From the NCBI GenBank assembly GCA_028292145.1, contig JAQGMX010000522.1:1-11543 (forward strand): a DNA stretch of 11,543 nucleotides, read 5' to 3'. Numbering within the stretch: position 1 is the stretch's first letter; every line of letters begins with the position of its first letter. Shown here one piece after another: positions 1 through 8,291 of the stretch. The position numbers were made by a program, and so were the translations under genes. The notes beneath the pieces were generated by a model. The model saw only the letters and a program-made list of their open reading frames with translations. It searched no databases and was not told the origin of the DNA. This stretch comes from Variovorax sp. Lineage in GTDB: Bacteria; Pseudomonadota; Gammaproteobacteria; Burkholderiales; Burkholderiaceae_C.

Positions 1-963
1 GCGCGCGAGCAGCTGGTCAAGAAGACGCTCGAAGGCATCAGCGTTTCGGAGGCTTTCACCGCCAAGCTGGCCAGCCGGAAGGGGCTGACTCCCGCGCAGA
101 TCCGCACGGCGGTGCGCTTTGCGAACCTGGCGAAAGGCGACGACAGCGATGGCGCGTCGGTCGAAGGACTGATCGAGCGCCAGCTGAAGAACGCCGACCA
201 GGCGCTTGGCTTGGTCGATCGCCAGCCCGGCGAGCGCCGCAGCGTGACGACTTACGACCTCGACATGCTCAACGTCGAGACGCGATTCGAGATTCCGCGC
301 ATCGTCGAAGCCCTGCGCGTGCGCGGCCACGGCACGCTGTGTTTCTACGGCGCGCCCGGCACCGGCAAGACCGCGCTGGCCGAGCACATCGCCAAGGCCA
401 TCGACCGGCCGCTGATCGTCAAGCAGGCCAGCGACCTGATGAGCAAGTATGTCGGCGAGACCGAGCAGAACATGGCGGCGATGTTCAAGGAAGCCGAAGC
501 CGAGAAGGCGGTGCTGCTGCTGGACGAAGCAGACAGCTTCCTGCAGGACCGCCGCGGCGCGCAGCGCACCTACGAGGTGACCGAGGTCAACGAAATGTTG
601 CAGGGCATGGAGCGGTTCGACGGCATCTTCGTCTGCACCACCAACCTGCTCGACCAGCTCGATCAGGCGGCGCTGCGCCGCTTCACATTCAAGATCAAGT
701 TCATGCCGCTGACGGCGCAGCAGCGCGAGCGCATGTTCGTGACCGAAGCGCTGGCGGACGATGCGGCGCTGATGACGGACCAGATCCGCCAGAGGTTGCT
801 GAGGATGCCGCAACTGTGCCCCGGCGACTTCGCGGCGGTGAAGCGGCAGACGGACATTCTGGCGGCCGAGTTCTCGGCGGCGGAGTTTCTGGAGCAGCTG
901 GATGCGGAGCACCGGATCAAGCCGGAAGTGCGGGAGTCGCGGGGGATGGGGTTCGTGCAGTAG
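1..963 (+). CDS. AAA-family ATPase, 3' part (start lies before the window)
   Basis: The reading frame is open from base 1 and ends at TAG 961-963, giving 320 visible residues. The GTG at 112 is only an internal codon, because the 37 residues before it continue a plausible helical segment. A complete AAA module is visible: Walker A GAPGTGKT (visible residues 117-124, bases 349-372), a pore-loop-like SKYVGETEQN segment, Walker B LLLDEAD (bases 514-534), a sensor-1-type TTN and a paired arginine (ALRRF) in arginine-finger position, then a helical lid. The segment before the module (about residues 1-60) looks like the lid of an earlier AAA module, so the full protein may hold two. AAA proteins use ATP hydrolysis to remodel or unfold proteins; the substrate cannot be told from the sequence. 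There is no signal peptide in view. A 239-base gap separates it from the next gene, so a shared operon with the macroglobulin genes is unlikely. Confidence 0.9.
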   Translation, partial: AREQLVKKTLEGISVSEAFTAKLASRKGLTPAQIRTAVRFANLAKGDDSDGASVEGLIERQLKNADQALGLVDRQPGERRSVTTYDLDMLNVETRFEIPRIVEALRVRGHGTLCFYGAPGTGKTALAEHIAKAIDRPLIVKQASDLMSKYVGETEQNMAAMFKEAEAEKAVLLLDEADSFLQDRRGAQRTYEVTEVNEMLQGMERFDGIFVCTTNLLDQLDQAALRRFTFKIKFMPLTAQQRERMFVTEALADDAALMTDQIRQRLLRMPQLCPGDFAAVKRQTDILAAEFSAAEFLEQLDAEHRIKPEVRESRGMGFVQ

Positions 964-1083
964 GTCGCACAAAGCTCTGGGCTGCTGCGAAGGGGATCGG
1001 CTGCAGCTGTTTGTGGATTAGAGGCGGCGTCTTCATTCATTCGCTTCCGCAACAGCTTTGCGCCGACTGAATATCTTTGCCGG

Positions 1084-1115
1084 TTGCGCCAAGCATTTGA
1101 TATCAATTCATACCT
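1084..1115 (+). promoter_or_regulatory. Possible promoter/operator region for the yfaA-P operon
   Basis: The 239-base gap between the ATPase stop and the yfaA start is locally AT-rich at about 1068-1120, unlike its surroundings. TTGCGC (1084-1089) is followed 17 bases later by TTCATA (1107-1112), a weak sigma-70-like pair. A perfect 10-base palindrome TTGATATCAA (1097-1106) lies between the two boxes, where a regulator could bind. The match is poor enough that it is a suggestion based mainly on position. Nothing else stands out in 964-1202: no tRNA, no open frame with good support, and no convincing terminator after the ATPase gene. Confidence 0.25.
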
Positions 1116-1188
1116 AAAACGCGAAGAGCACGGCATTTTCGCGAAGATCGCTGCGCCGAGCGACCGATGAAGGCGCGCGGTCTTACGC

Positions 1189-1192
1189 GGAG
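1189..1192 (+). promoter_or_regulatory. Likely ribosome binding site (GGAG) for yfaA
   Basis: GGAG lies 10 bases before the ATG at 1203. It is the best Shine-Dalgarno match near the two candidate starts; only a weak GAG precedes the ATG at 1167. This supports the 1203 start, which also places the basic residues and the hydrophobic anchor at the very N-terminus. Confidence 0.45.
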
Positions 1193-1202
1193 CGCAAATT
1201 AC

Positions 1203-2897
1203 ATGGATCGGAGGAAAAAATGGCTTGCCTGCGGCCTTGCTGCGTTCGTGCTGCTGAGCGCCGGGTGGGTCGCCTTCAAGATGTGGCGCCCACATTTCAA
1301 TGGCAACATCAATGCGCTGTCGGTGGATCTCTCCGCACCCTTCGCCTATGTCTTCACGCCTGCTCTTTCGCGGCTGCCGCGCGACATCGTGCAGGCGCCG
1401 GTCGTGCGAGACGTGCTCACCGAAAATTTCGCCTTTTACTACGAAGAACAGGAAGACCGGCTGAGCCTACGCGGTGCGATCAAGCGCGTCGCCTATGAGC
1501 GCGACACCACGTTGTCGGACCAGCTCCTGACCGAGGCGCTGGACACCCCCGCCGAGATGGCTTGGTGGCCCGACGCGAAGGGCGCTGCGCGTTATTGGAT
1601 GTTGGCCATGACGCGCGGCACGGTTGCCACGGCGGTGCAGGGCATGGCAGCCATCGCGGCCAAGGATGCGCAGCTCAAAGTCATCGGGACCGTGCGTGCC
1701 AACGGTGCCGACGTGAATGTCTATGCGCTGATGCTGTCGTCGCGCCGCACGCTGGTGCTGCTGTCGCAGGGCGATCGCGTCGTGGTGCTGAGCGACCCGG
1801 GCCTGCTGTTCAACAGCGACAGACAGGCAAGCGCGCCAGCGTTGGAGGTCGTCACCGGCCTGCTGTCGTCTGACCGGCGTTTGTCGTCGGCATGGCGGCG
1901 CAACCTCGGTCTGCCGGCGCAGGACGAGGCGGCTCGAAGCAGGGGCAACTCCGAAATCGTGGCCGACGCAAGGCTGCTGTCTCTCGGCTACCAGCATTTC
2001 TTTCCTGGCCTGCGCGCGGTGCGCTTTGACCTTGCGCCGAATGGTGCTGCGTTACACACGTCACTGCGTGTCGCCAACGCCGGTACGTTGCCGGCATCAC
2101 CAGGCGATGGTGGGCTGTGGTCGGCGTTGCCGGCCAACCCCGCCGCTTGCACGTGGCTGCCTGTCGAATGGACGCAGATGGAGACGCTGATGGCCGATGC
2201 GCCACCTCCCGGGAAGGGCGCCGACCCGGATGTCACGCCGCCCGATGCGGCAGCGATGAAGGCGCTTGCTGCACAGTTCGAGGGCCCTGCTGCCATTTGC
2301 TGGTACGCCCGCTCTCAACTGCAGACGCCACTGCTCGTCGCGCGGATAAAGGCCGATGTCGATGCCGCCACCGACGCAGCGCTGGCCCGCCTTGCGCGCT
2401 GGATTGCGCCGGGCAAGGCCAAAAAAAGCTCGCCTGTCGCCCAGATCGGGGCGTTGCAATGGCAAAGCGAAGTCAACGCACCTTGGGGCCTGTATGGCAA
2501 CGGCGATGCATACAAGCCCACTCTGGCCCGGCGAGGCCGCTGGATCAGCTTCTCGCCTGACGACAAACTGGTGGAACTGGCGCTTATTACGCAGGCGGGT
2601 GGCTACCCCGGCGTGCTTGACACGCTGCCCCCGGGCGCCGGCACGACGCTGGCTGTCGGTACACCGTCGCAGGTTGCCGATCTCCTGCAGCGCGAGGCCA
2701 TGGCAGTGCTGCCCGCCGGCCAGGAGGCGCTGCGCCAGGCCGCTCAGCAGCATCTGGTGCCGCGCCTCGATGCGCTGCGCAAGCTGCCGCCGGCACGGGC
2801 CATCGCGCAAGGCATGAGCGACAGCGACGGATGGATTGCCGTGGAATGGCAAGCGATGCCGTCGGCTCCCCTTTCACTGGCGCATCAGCCGAAATGA
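1203..2897 (+). CDS. yfaA: DUF2138 family protein YfaA, membrane-anchored
   Basis: This is the first gene of the operon and encodes 564 residues, close to the roughly 560 of E. coli YfaA. I chose ATG 1203 over ATG 1167 (576 residues) because of the GGAG upstream and because it starts directly with MDRRKKW followed by a hydrophobic stretch (about residues 8-26), an uncleaved signal-anchor. The remaining 535 or so residues should face the periplasm. They show no catalytic motif that I recognise; alternating strand-like and helical stretches suggest a large folded domain. Only three cysteines are present, one of them inside the anchor. The assignment rests on size, anchor, gene order and general resemblance to DUF2138, whose biochemical function is unknown. 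By position it may hold the complex at the inner membrane, as has been proposed for the anchored partners of the Pseudomonas macroglobulin MagD. Its TGA overlaps the next ATG. Confidence 0.8.
   Translation: MDRRKKWLACGLAAFVLLSAGWVAFKMWRPHFNGNINALSVDLSAPFAYVFTPALSRLPRDIVQAPVVRDVLTENFAFYYEEQEDRLSLRGAIKRVAYERDTTLSDQLLTEALDTPAEMAWWPDAKGAARYWMLAMTRGTVATAVQGMAAIAAKDAQLKVIGTVRANGADVNVYALMLSSRRTLVLLSQGDRVVVLSDPGLLFNSDRQASAPALEVVTGLLSSDRRLSSAWRRNLGLPAQDEAARSRGNSEIVADARLLSLGYQHFFPGLRAVRFDLAPNGAALHTSLRVANAGTLPASPGDGGLWSALPANPAACTWLPVEWTQMETLMADAPPPGKGADPDVTPPDAAAMKALAAQFEGPAAICWYARSQLQTPLLVARIKADVDAATDAALARLARWIAPGKAKKSSPVAQIGALQWQSEVNAPWGLYGNGDAYKPTLARRGRWISFSPDDKLVELALITQAGGYPGVLDTLPPGAGTTLAVGTPSQVADLLQREAMAVLPAGQEALRQAAQQHLVPRLDALRKLPPARAIAQGMSDSDGWIAVEWQAMPSAPLSLAHQPK
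2894..2897 (+). other. ATGA stop/start overlap, yfaA-yfaT
   Basis: The stop TGA of yfaA (2895-2897) shares bases with the start ATG of yfaT (2894-2896). No purine-rich Shine-Dalgarno sequence is visible just upstream, so yfaT is probably translated by re-initiation. The upstream ATG at 2831 would add 21 residues inside yfaA that do not look like a signal peptide, so 2894 is the better start. Confidence 0.75.
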
Positions 2898-3559
2898 CTC
2901 GCCGCATCATGACCGCTGGATTAGGGCGCCGGACCTTGCTGGGCCTTGGCACCACGCTGGCCGCATCGCCCTGGCTGACCGCTGCGGGCGAATGGCCTGC
3001 GCTCGACCGCGAACAGTCCGGCCGCTTCCGCGACTGGATGACGCTGCTGATTCACGAGCAGATCGAGCGCGGTCCCACGCCACGCTGGACACATCGCGAT
3101 TGCGCGGGACTGGTGCGCTTTTCAGTAGCTGAGTCGCTGCGCGAGCACGATTTCGCTTGGCGCCGCGCCAACGGCCTGCTGGCGCGGCGGCTGCCGCCCG
3201 ACATCGCGGCGACCGCCGCCGCACCGTTGCGCAATACCTGGCGCCGTGTCGACGGCACGCGCGATGCGTTCGTTGGCGCGCTCGAGCTGGTGCAGGAGAA
3301 CACGCGTTTCGTCACCCGCCAGTTGCAGCAGGCGGTATCTGGCGACATGCTCTTTTTCGATCAGGGCGACGAGCAGCACCTAATGGTGTGGATGGGCAAC
3401 TACATCGCGTACCACACGGGCCATGTGGCGTCCGGCGACAACGGTCTGCGCGCCGTGCGTGGGAGCGAGTTGCTCGGCTGGAGCGACACGCGCTGGCGTC
3501 CGTCCGACGACAACCCAAATTTCGCTGGCGTCTACTGCCTGGCTTTTCTTGCCCGATGA
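2894..3559 (+). CDS. yfaT: DUF1175 family protein YfaT, secreted, NlpC/P60-like
   Basis: It encodes 221 residues, near the roughly 207 of E. coli YfaT. The N-terminus MTRRIMTAGLGRRTLLGLG with a hydrophobic stretch to about residue 30 is an export signal; the R12-R13 pair followed by TLLG resembles a twin-arginine (Tat) signal. The rest reads as a papain-like fold of the NlpC/P60 type: D69-C70-A-G-L-V-R matches the nucleophile motif DCSGxV, G150-D-M-L-F-F matches the conserved GDLxxF strand, and H162 and H174 are 12 residues apart, the same spacing as the two histidines of the E. coli endopeptidase Spr/MepS. The about 80 residues between the cysteine and the GD motif are longer than in Spr. 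DUF1175 has no proven function as far as I know; peptidoglycan peptidase or amidase activity is my inference. The gene overlaps both neighbours by 4 bases. Confidence 0.82.
   Translation: MTRRIMTAGLGRRTLLGLGTTLAASPWLTAAGEWPALDREQSGRFRDWMTLLIHEQIERGPTPRWTHRDCAGLVRFSVAESLREHDFAWRRANGLLARRLPPDIAATAAAPLRNTWRRVDGTRDAFVGALELVQENTRFVTRQLQQAVSGDMLFFDQGDEQHLMVWMGNYIAYHTGHVASGDNGLRAVRGSELLGWSDTRWRPSDDNPNFAGVYCLAFLAR
3556..3559 (+). other. ATGA stop/start overlap, yfaT-yfaS
   Basis: The TGA of yfaT (3557-3559) overlaps ATG 3556-3558 of yfaS. The bases before it are pyrimidine-rich (CTTTTCTTGCCCG), with no Shine-Dalgarno match, which argues for translational coupling. The yfaS frame stays open back to 3157, but the part before 3556 lies within yfaT and the signal peptide begins at 3556. 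ATG 3562 is an alternative start two codons later. Confidence 0.75.
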
Positions 3560-6500
3560 CCATGCACTCCACTGCTTTGCTCCCGTGGCGCCGTCTTCTG
3601 GCGCTCGCGCTGGCCACCGCCGTCTGGCTGGCGGCGATACAGCCCGCCTTCGTGGCTGCGGCCGAAGACCCGCCGCAACCGCTTGAAAACATGCGCACGC
3701 CCTACACCGGCGAGCCCTTCTTCCTTCTTTCCGACGCCACTTTCGGCAGCGACCAGACTGCCCGCGTTCGCCTCGAAGTTAACCAGCCCGGAGCCCTCGA
3801 ACAGGTCGGCGGCGTGGACGTGCTGGTCTACCGCATTCCGGATGCACTGACCTTCTTGCAGCGACAGAAGAACCTGCATCGCGTGCAGGTCGGCGAGCGC
3901 GCCGCCGATGAGGGCCTAGCCAACACGCTGACCCATCTGTGGGATAGCTGGGTTGTCAAGTCGCGCCTGGCCTGGCAGCAGATGTTCTCGGCGAATGCGC
4001 GTCGCGCCGTCACGCAGCAGGCGCCCGCGCTGAAGACGCCCGCAAATCTGACGCATTCTTCGGTTTTCGAGGAGCCACGACAGTTCCGGCCCATTCCAGG
4101 CCTGCAGGTGGTGGAGCGTTTTCGCTATCCGGTGCACAAGGCGCAGCCCATCGCTCTGCCCAAGGACGTAAAGCTCGAAGGCTCCAGCAGCGAATTCATT
4201 TCGGTCTCGCAAGGCAACGTCTTCGTACCCGTGGGCCAGCGCGCGCCTGGCCTGTATCTGGTCGAAGCCATCAGCGGCCAATTCCGTGCGACCACGCTGC
4301 TGTTCGTGTCGGACACCGTCGGTCTGACCAAGGTGTCGGGCGACCAGATGCTCGTGTGGTCGGCCCAGCGCAGCGCCGGTGCGCCGGTGCCTGGCACCCA
4401 GGTCGTCTGGACCGATGGCGTTGGCGTGCTCAAGAGCGCCCAAGCCGACGCGCAAGGCCTCGTCAAGCTCGACCGCAAGTCGCCCGAACAGACCTATGTG
4501 TTCGGCCAGGACCCGGCCGGCGGCATCTTCATTTCCGAAAACTTCTATTACGACAGCGAGGTCTACAACGCCAAGGTTTACACCGTGACTGACCGCCCGC
4601 TATACCGGCCCGGCGACTGGGTGAACATAAAGGTGAGCGGGCGCGAGTTCCGCAACGCACGCCAATCGGTGGCGCTGAAGGACGCCGAACTGGCGCTGGC
4701 GGTACTCGACCCCGCCGGTCAGGTGGTGCATTCGCAGAAGCTGGCGTTCTCGGGCGCGAAGGGTGCGGATACCCACTTCCCGCTGCCCGACAACGCGGCG
4801 GCCGGTGGCTACGAACTGCGCCTCGCGATGGGTGGCAACACCTACTCGGCGGCCTTCCGCGTGGCCGACTATCAGAAGCCGCACTTCGAGATCGTGCTGC
4901 TGCCCGAGAAGCCGGACTTCAAGACCGGCGAAGCCGTCGGCGGCAAGCTGCAACTTAACTACCCCGACGGCAAGCCCGTGACCTTGGCGCGCATCAGCCT
5001 CACGGTCCGTTCGCAGAAGCTCGCCATGATGGATGGCGAGCTCGACTACAGCGGTCAGTTTCCGGTCAAGCTGCAGCAGACTGAACTCGAGACCGACAGC
5101 GACGGCATCGCGAAGTTCTCGCTGCCCGCGGCCACCGAGCCCAGCCGCTACACCGTGACCGCACTGGCCACAGACGGTGGGGCCTACCGTGTGCGAACTT
5201 CGCGCCAGATCCTCGTAGAGCGGGGCGCTGCTTCGTTGCGCCTTGCGGCCGACCGGCAGTTCTCTCGGCCCGGGCAAGCCGTGGCATTCAAGATGGCGAT
5301 GAGCCAGCGCGCCGGCGCTGCTATCACCACCCCGCCGTCGGGCGCGCCGGCCGCAGCGCCGCGCCCCGTCACGTGGGAATGGGTGCGACTGGAAAGTCGT
5401 GCGAAGCAATCCGGTCCCATGCCGACGGGCGATACGCTGTCCGTCACCTTCCCGCAGCCGGGCAGCTACACGCTCTCGATGCTCGACGACAAGGGCCGCA
5501 TCGTCGGTGCGGCCAGCCATTGGGTCAGCGGTGATGGCGTCAAGGCGCCCACCGGCAGCGTGGGTATGGTGCTCGACCGCACGAGCTACCGCGCTGGCGA
5601 CACGGCCGAGATGCTGGTGAGCTTTCCGGAGCCGGTGGATAACGCCTTGCTAACGCTGGAGCGCGACCGCGTCGAGGCCACCGCGCTTCTGGGGCAGAGC
5701 GCCGACTGGATCCGCAGCGAACGCATCGCGCCCACGCAGTGGAAGTTCACGCTACCGGTGCGCGACGCCATGAGCCCGAACATGACCCTGTCCGTGGCCT
5801 ACGTGAAGAACGGCAACTACGTGTTCCAGAACCACGGGATCATGGTCGAACAGCCGCGCATCGCGCTGGCCTTCGTGCCCGACAAGGCAGTGTACGAACC
5901 TGGCGACACCGTCACTATCGACGTACGCACGACCCTTTCGGGCAAGCCAGTGGCGGCCGACGTGACCGTGGGAGTGGTCGACGAGATGATCTACGTGCTG
6001 CAGCCCGAGATCGCACCGTCCATCGGCGACTTTTTCTACCATCCGCGCCGCAACAACGTGCGCACCAGCGCCAGCCCGTCGTTCATCGGCTACGACCTTG
6101 CGACCAGCAAGGTCGGCACGTTGCCGGGTACCCGTCAGGTCAACGACCGCGCGGTGAAGGTGCTCGAGCGGCCACGCCGCGACAACATCGACACTGTGGC
6201 TTGGGAGCCGCGCCTCGCGACTGATGCTTCGGGCCATGTGCGCTTCAGCTTCACCATGCCCGACTCCCTCACGCGCTGGCGCATCACCGGCCGCGCCATG
6301 GACGCGGCCGGCACGGTGGGCCAGCAGGTCGGCTGGGTGCGCTCCGACAAGGCTTTCTATGCTAAGTGGACCAGTCCCGACTGGCAGCGCCAGGGCGACG
6401 AGGCGCAAGCCGCGGTCGCCGTCTTCAACCAGACCGGGCGCGATGCCAAGCTCGAATGGGTCGCCAGCGGCGCGGTCGACCGCAAGGACGTCATCACCGT

Positions 6501-8268
6501 GCGCCCGGGCGTCAACTTCGTCACCCTGCCGCTGAACGCCGGTGACGCCAACCGCAGCGGCGCGGTGAGCATCACGCTGCGCCAGGATGCGCGTGTGGTC
6601 GACAAGCTCGACGTGCCGCTGCGGCGCATGCCCGTGGCTTGGCGAGCGGTCCGCGAGAAGACGCTGGACCTCGCCACTGGCAGCGCTGCCTTGGCATTGC
6701 CGGCCGATGTCTCTCGCGTAAGCGTCTCGCTGGCGAAGGATCTGGCCGCCGGGATCTTCAGCCAGAGGATGGGCGAACTGATCACAGTGCCTGCCGGCAG
6801 TGTCGAGCAGATCGCCAGCCGCATGCTGCCGCTGTCGATGGCGCTGCAATCGCTCTCGCCAGCACAACAGCCGATAGCGCCCGCGCTGGTACAGCGCCTC
6901 ACAAGCGCGCGCCTGGCGCTGGCCCAGATGGCCGGACCGCAGGCCCAGTTCGGCTGGTGGGGGCGCGGCATGGCCAACGACGCCTTCCTCACTGCCTATG
7001 CCTATTACGCCGACTGGCGCGCCACCTTGGTACTGCGCCTGACCTTGCCAGCCTCGCACTGGCAGCGCCTGCTCGATGTGTATGCCAAGGACGGCCAGAA
7101 GCTGCCGCCCGTGCAGCGTGCCTTAGCGCTATCGTGGATGCAGGAGATGGGCTTGCCTGTGAGCTCGATGGCCGCCGGCCTGGCCGATCAGCTGGCCGCC
7201 ATGCCTGCCGCCGATGCCGCGCTGCTGGCGCAACGCCGCGGCAGTCTTGCCATGGGGGATACCGCCGCCCTCGATACCCGAGACATCGCGCTGGTGCTGG
7301 CGGTGAAGACCGTCGGGACGAGCGCCGTCAGCGCCAAGGCGCGCGTCGCCGCCGACGAGGCCGCCACGCGTCTGTCCGCAGTGGAAGCGCCCTTCGTGCA
7401 GGCGTTGCTGATGGCCACTCAGCGTGCCGGCGCCGACAGGGCCCCGGCCTTGCTGGCCCAGGTACGTGCTGACATGCCGACCTTTGACCGTGCCCAGACG
7501 CTGCTGTGGGTGCAGCGCGCACTTGGCGGCAGGCCCGCCGAAAGCATCGACACACCAAGGCTTGGCGCCCCTTGGGTGCGCGCCGTGAGCGATAGCGGCG
7601 GCGTGACGTGGCGGCTGCCCGCCGGGACGGCCATTCCGGCCACGCTGGAGTTGCCCATCGGACAGGACGCGGCCTGGGCCTTCGTCAGCTACGAAAGCAA
7701 CGAAGCGCAGCCGCCCGCGCTGGGAGCGCAGGTCGACCGCACGTTGTGGCGTGTCGTCACCCAGCCGCGTCCGGCGCCTGAGACCACGGCGGCCACACTT
7801 GGCCAGCCGTCCGTTCCGACTGCCCCGCGGAAACCGGATGCTGCCGCCGACAACGGGCGTATCACCGTGAAGCTGGAAGCCGTGAAGCCCGGCACGGTAC
7901 TCGACACCAATGCGCTCTACCTCGACCAGATCACCGTCAGCTCGCAGAAGGGCCTGCGACGGAGCTTGGTCGAAGCCGCGCTGCCGCCGGGTGCCGCGGT
8001 GGAACCCAGCACCTGGGGCATCGACGTTATTGACGGCGCCGGCAAGTCGCAGCCGATGGAACGCTCCCAGGATCAGGCCACCGCGCAAGGCTACGCCGTG
8101 CCGCTTGAATCCGTGGAAGCGGGCAAACCACTGACTGTGCGCCATTTGGTCCGCTTCTCGCAGCGCGGCATCTTCAAGCTGCCGCCCACGCGGCTGTCGC
8201 GCGTGTACGAGCCCGATGCCAAGTCCTTCGATGGCAGCGGGCAGTGGACCCGCATCGACGTGCGCTGA
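3556..8268 (+). CDS. yfaS: Bacterial alpha-2-macroglobulin YfaS/MagD type, no thioester
   Basis: It encodes 1570 residues (E. coli YfaS about 1534). Residues 1-37 form a Sec signal peptide ending near AAA-ED, with no lipobox cysteine, so the product should be soluble in the periplasm. Macroglobulin hallmarks appear in order: an MG1-like start (FFLLSDATFGS), an MG2 strand with Y350-R-P-G-D-W, serial beta domains, a Pro/Ala-rich linker near residues 590-605, the bait-region domain signature GVVDEMIYVL (from residue 806) followed by FFYHPRRNNVRTS, the A2M core around W883 (AWEPRLATD..GHVRFSF..PDSLTRWR), the thioester-domain helices with FGWWG (1132-1136), a Pro/Thr-rich linker near 1401-1432 and a final beta domain. 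The thioester site reads G-S1082-V-E-Q instead of CxEQ, and the whole protein contains no cysteine. Macroglobulins trap proteases after bait cleavage; without a thioester, trapping could only be steric, or the protein may act as a scaffold. P. aeruginosa MagD is a known thioester-less relative encoded in a similar operon. Confidence 0.95.
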   Translation: MTMHSTALLPWRRLLALALATAVWLAAIQPAFVAAAEDPPQPLENMRTPYTGEPFFLLSDATFGSDQTARVRLEVNQPGALEQVGGVDVLVYRIPDALTFLQRQKNLHRVQVGERAADEGLANTLTHLWDSWVVKSRLAWQQMFSANARRAVTQQAPALKTPANLTHSSVFEEPRQFRPIPGLQVVERFRYPVHKAQPIALPKDVKLEGSSSEFISVSQGNVFVPVGQRAPGLYLVEAISGQFRATTLLFVSDTVGLTKVSGDQMLVWSAQRSAGAPVPGTQVVWTDGVGVLKSAQADAQGLVKLDRKSPEQTYVFGQDPAGGIFISENFYYDSEVYNAKVYTVTDRPLYRPGDWVNIKVSGREFRNARQSVALKDAELALAVLDPAGQVVHSQKLAFSGAKGADTHFPLPDNAAAGGYELRLAMGGNTYSAAFRVADYQKPHFEIVLLPEKPDFKTGEAVGGKLQLNYPDGKPVTLARISLTVRSQKLAMMDGELDYSGQFPVKLQQTELETDSDGIAKFSLPAATEPSRYTVTALATDGGAYRVRTSRQILVERGAASLRLAADRQFSRPGQAVAFKMAMSQRAGAAITTPPSGAPAAAPRPVTWEWVRLESRAKQSGPMPTGDTLSVTFPQPGSYTLSMLDDKGRIVGAASHWVSGDGVKAPTGSVGMVLDRTSYRAGDTAEMLVSFPEPVDNALLTLERDRVEATALLGQSADWIRSERIAPTQWKFTLPVRDAMSPNMTLSVAYVKNGNYVFQNHGIMVEQPRIALAFVPDKAVYEPGDTVTIDVRTTLSGKPVAADVTVGVVDEMIYVLQPEIAPSIGDFFYHPRRNNVRTSASPSFIGYDLATSKVGTLPGTRQVNDRAVKVLERPRRDNIDTVAWEPRLATDASGHVRFSFTMPDSLTRWRITGRAMDAAGTVGQQVGWVRSDKAFYAKWTSPDWQRQGDEAQAAVAVFNQTGRDAKLEWVASGAVDRKDVITVRPGVNFVTLPLNAGDANRSGAVSITLRQDARVVDKLDVPLRRMPVAWRAVREKTLDLATGSAALALPADVSRVSVSLAKDLAAGIFSQRMGELITVPAGSVEQIASRMLPLSMALQSLSPAQQPIAPALVQRLTSARLALAQMAGPQAQFGWWGRGMANDAFLTAYAYYADWRATLVLRLTLPASHWQRLLDVYAKDGQKLPPVQRALALSWMQEMGLPVSSMAAGLADQLAAMPAADAALLAQRRGSLAMGDTAALDTRDIALVLAVKTVGTSAVSAKARVAADEAATRLSAVEAPFVQALLMATQRAGADRAPALLAQVRADMPTFDRAQTLLWVQRALGGRPAESIDTPRLGAPWVRAVSDSGGVTWRLPAGTAIPATLELPIGQDAAWAFVSYESNEAQPPALGAQVDRTLWRVVTQPRPAPETTAATLGQPSVPTAPRKPDAAADNGRITVKLEAVKPGTVLDTNALYLDQITVSSQKGLRRSLVEAALPPGAAVEPSTWGIDVIDGAGKSQPMERSQDQATAQGYAVPLESVEAGKPLTVRHLVRFSQRGIFKLPPTRLSRVYEPDAKSFDGSGQWTRIDVR

Positions 8269-8291
8269 GCGTCAGGCACGCGTGAGACCTC

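Noticed and set aside
964..1020. Terminator hairpin after the ATPase gene
   Set aside because: Only short self-complementary bits (CTGCAG, CAGCTG) are present, with no stable stem and no T-run.
1203..1263. Lipoprotein signal in YfaA (cysteine in KWLAC)
   Set aside because: The cysteine comes at residue 10, before the hydrophobic stretch, with Trp at -3. It fits an uncleaved membrane anchor, not a lipobox.
3157..3555. Upstream extension of the yfaS frame into yfaT
   Set aside because: The extra 133 residues lie within yfaT and read as Arg/Ala-rich noise. The signal peptide and the ATGA overlap put the start at 3556.
5752..7059. 435-codon open frame on the minus strand opposite yfaS
   Set aside because: It overlaps the core macroglobulin and thioester-domain region and its translation is low-complexity Arg/His/Gly/Ala with no domain. 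It is a GC shadow.
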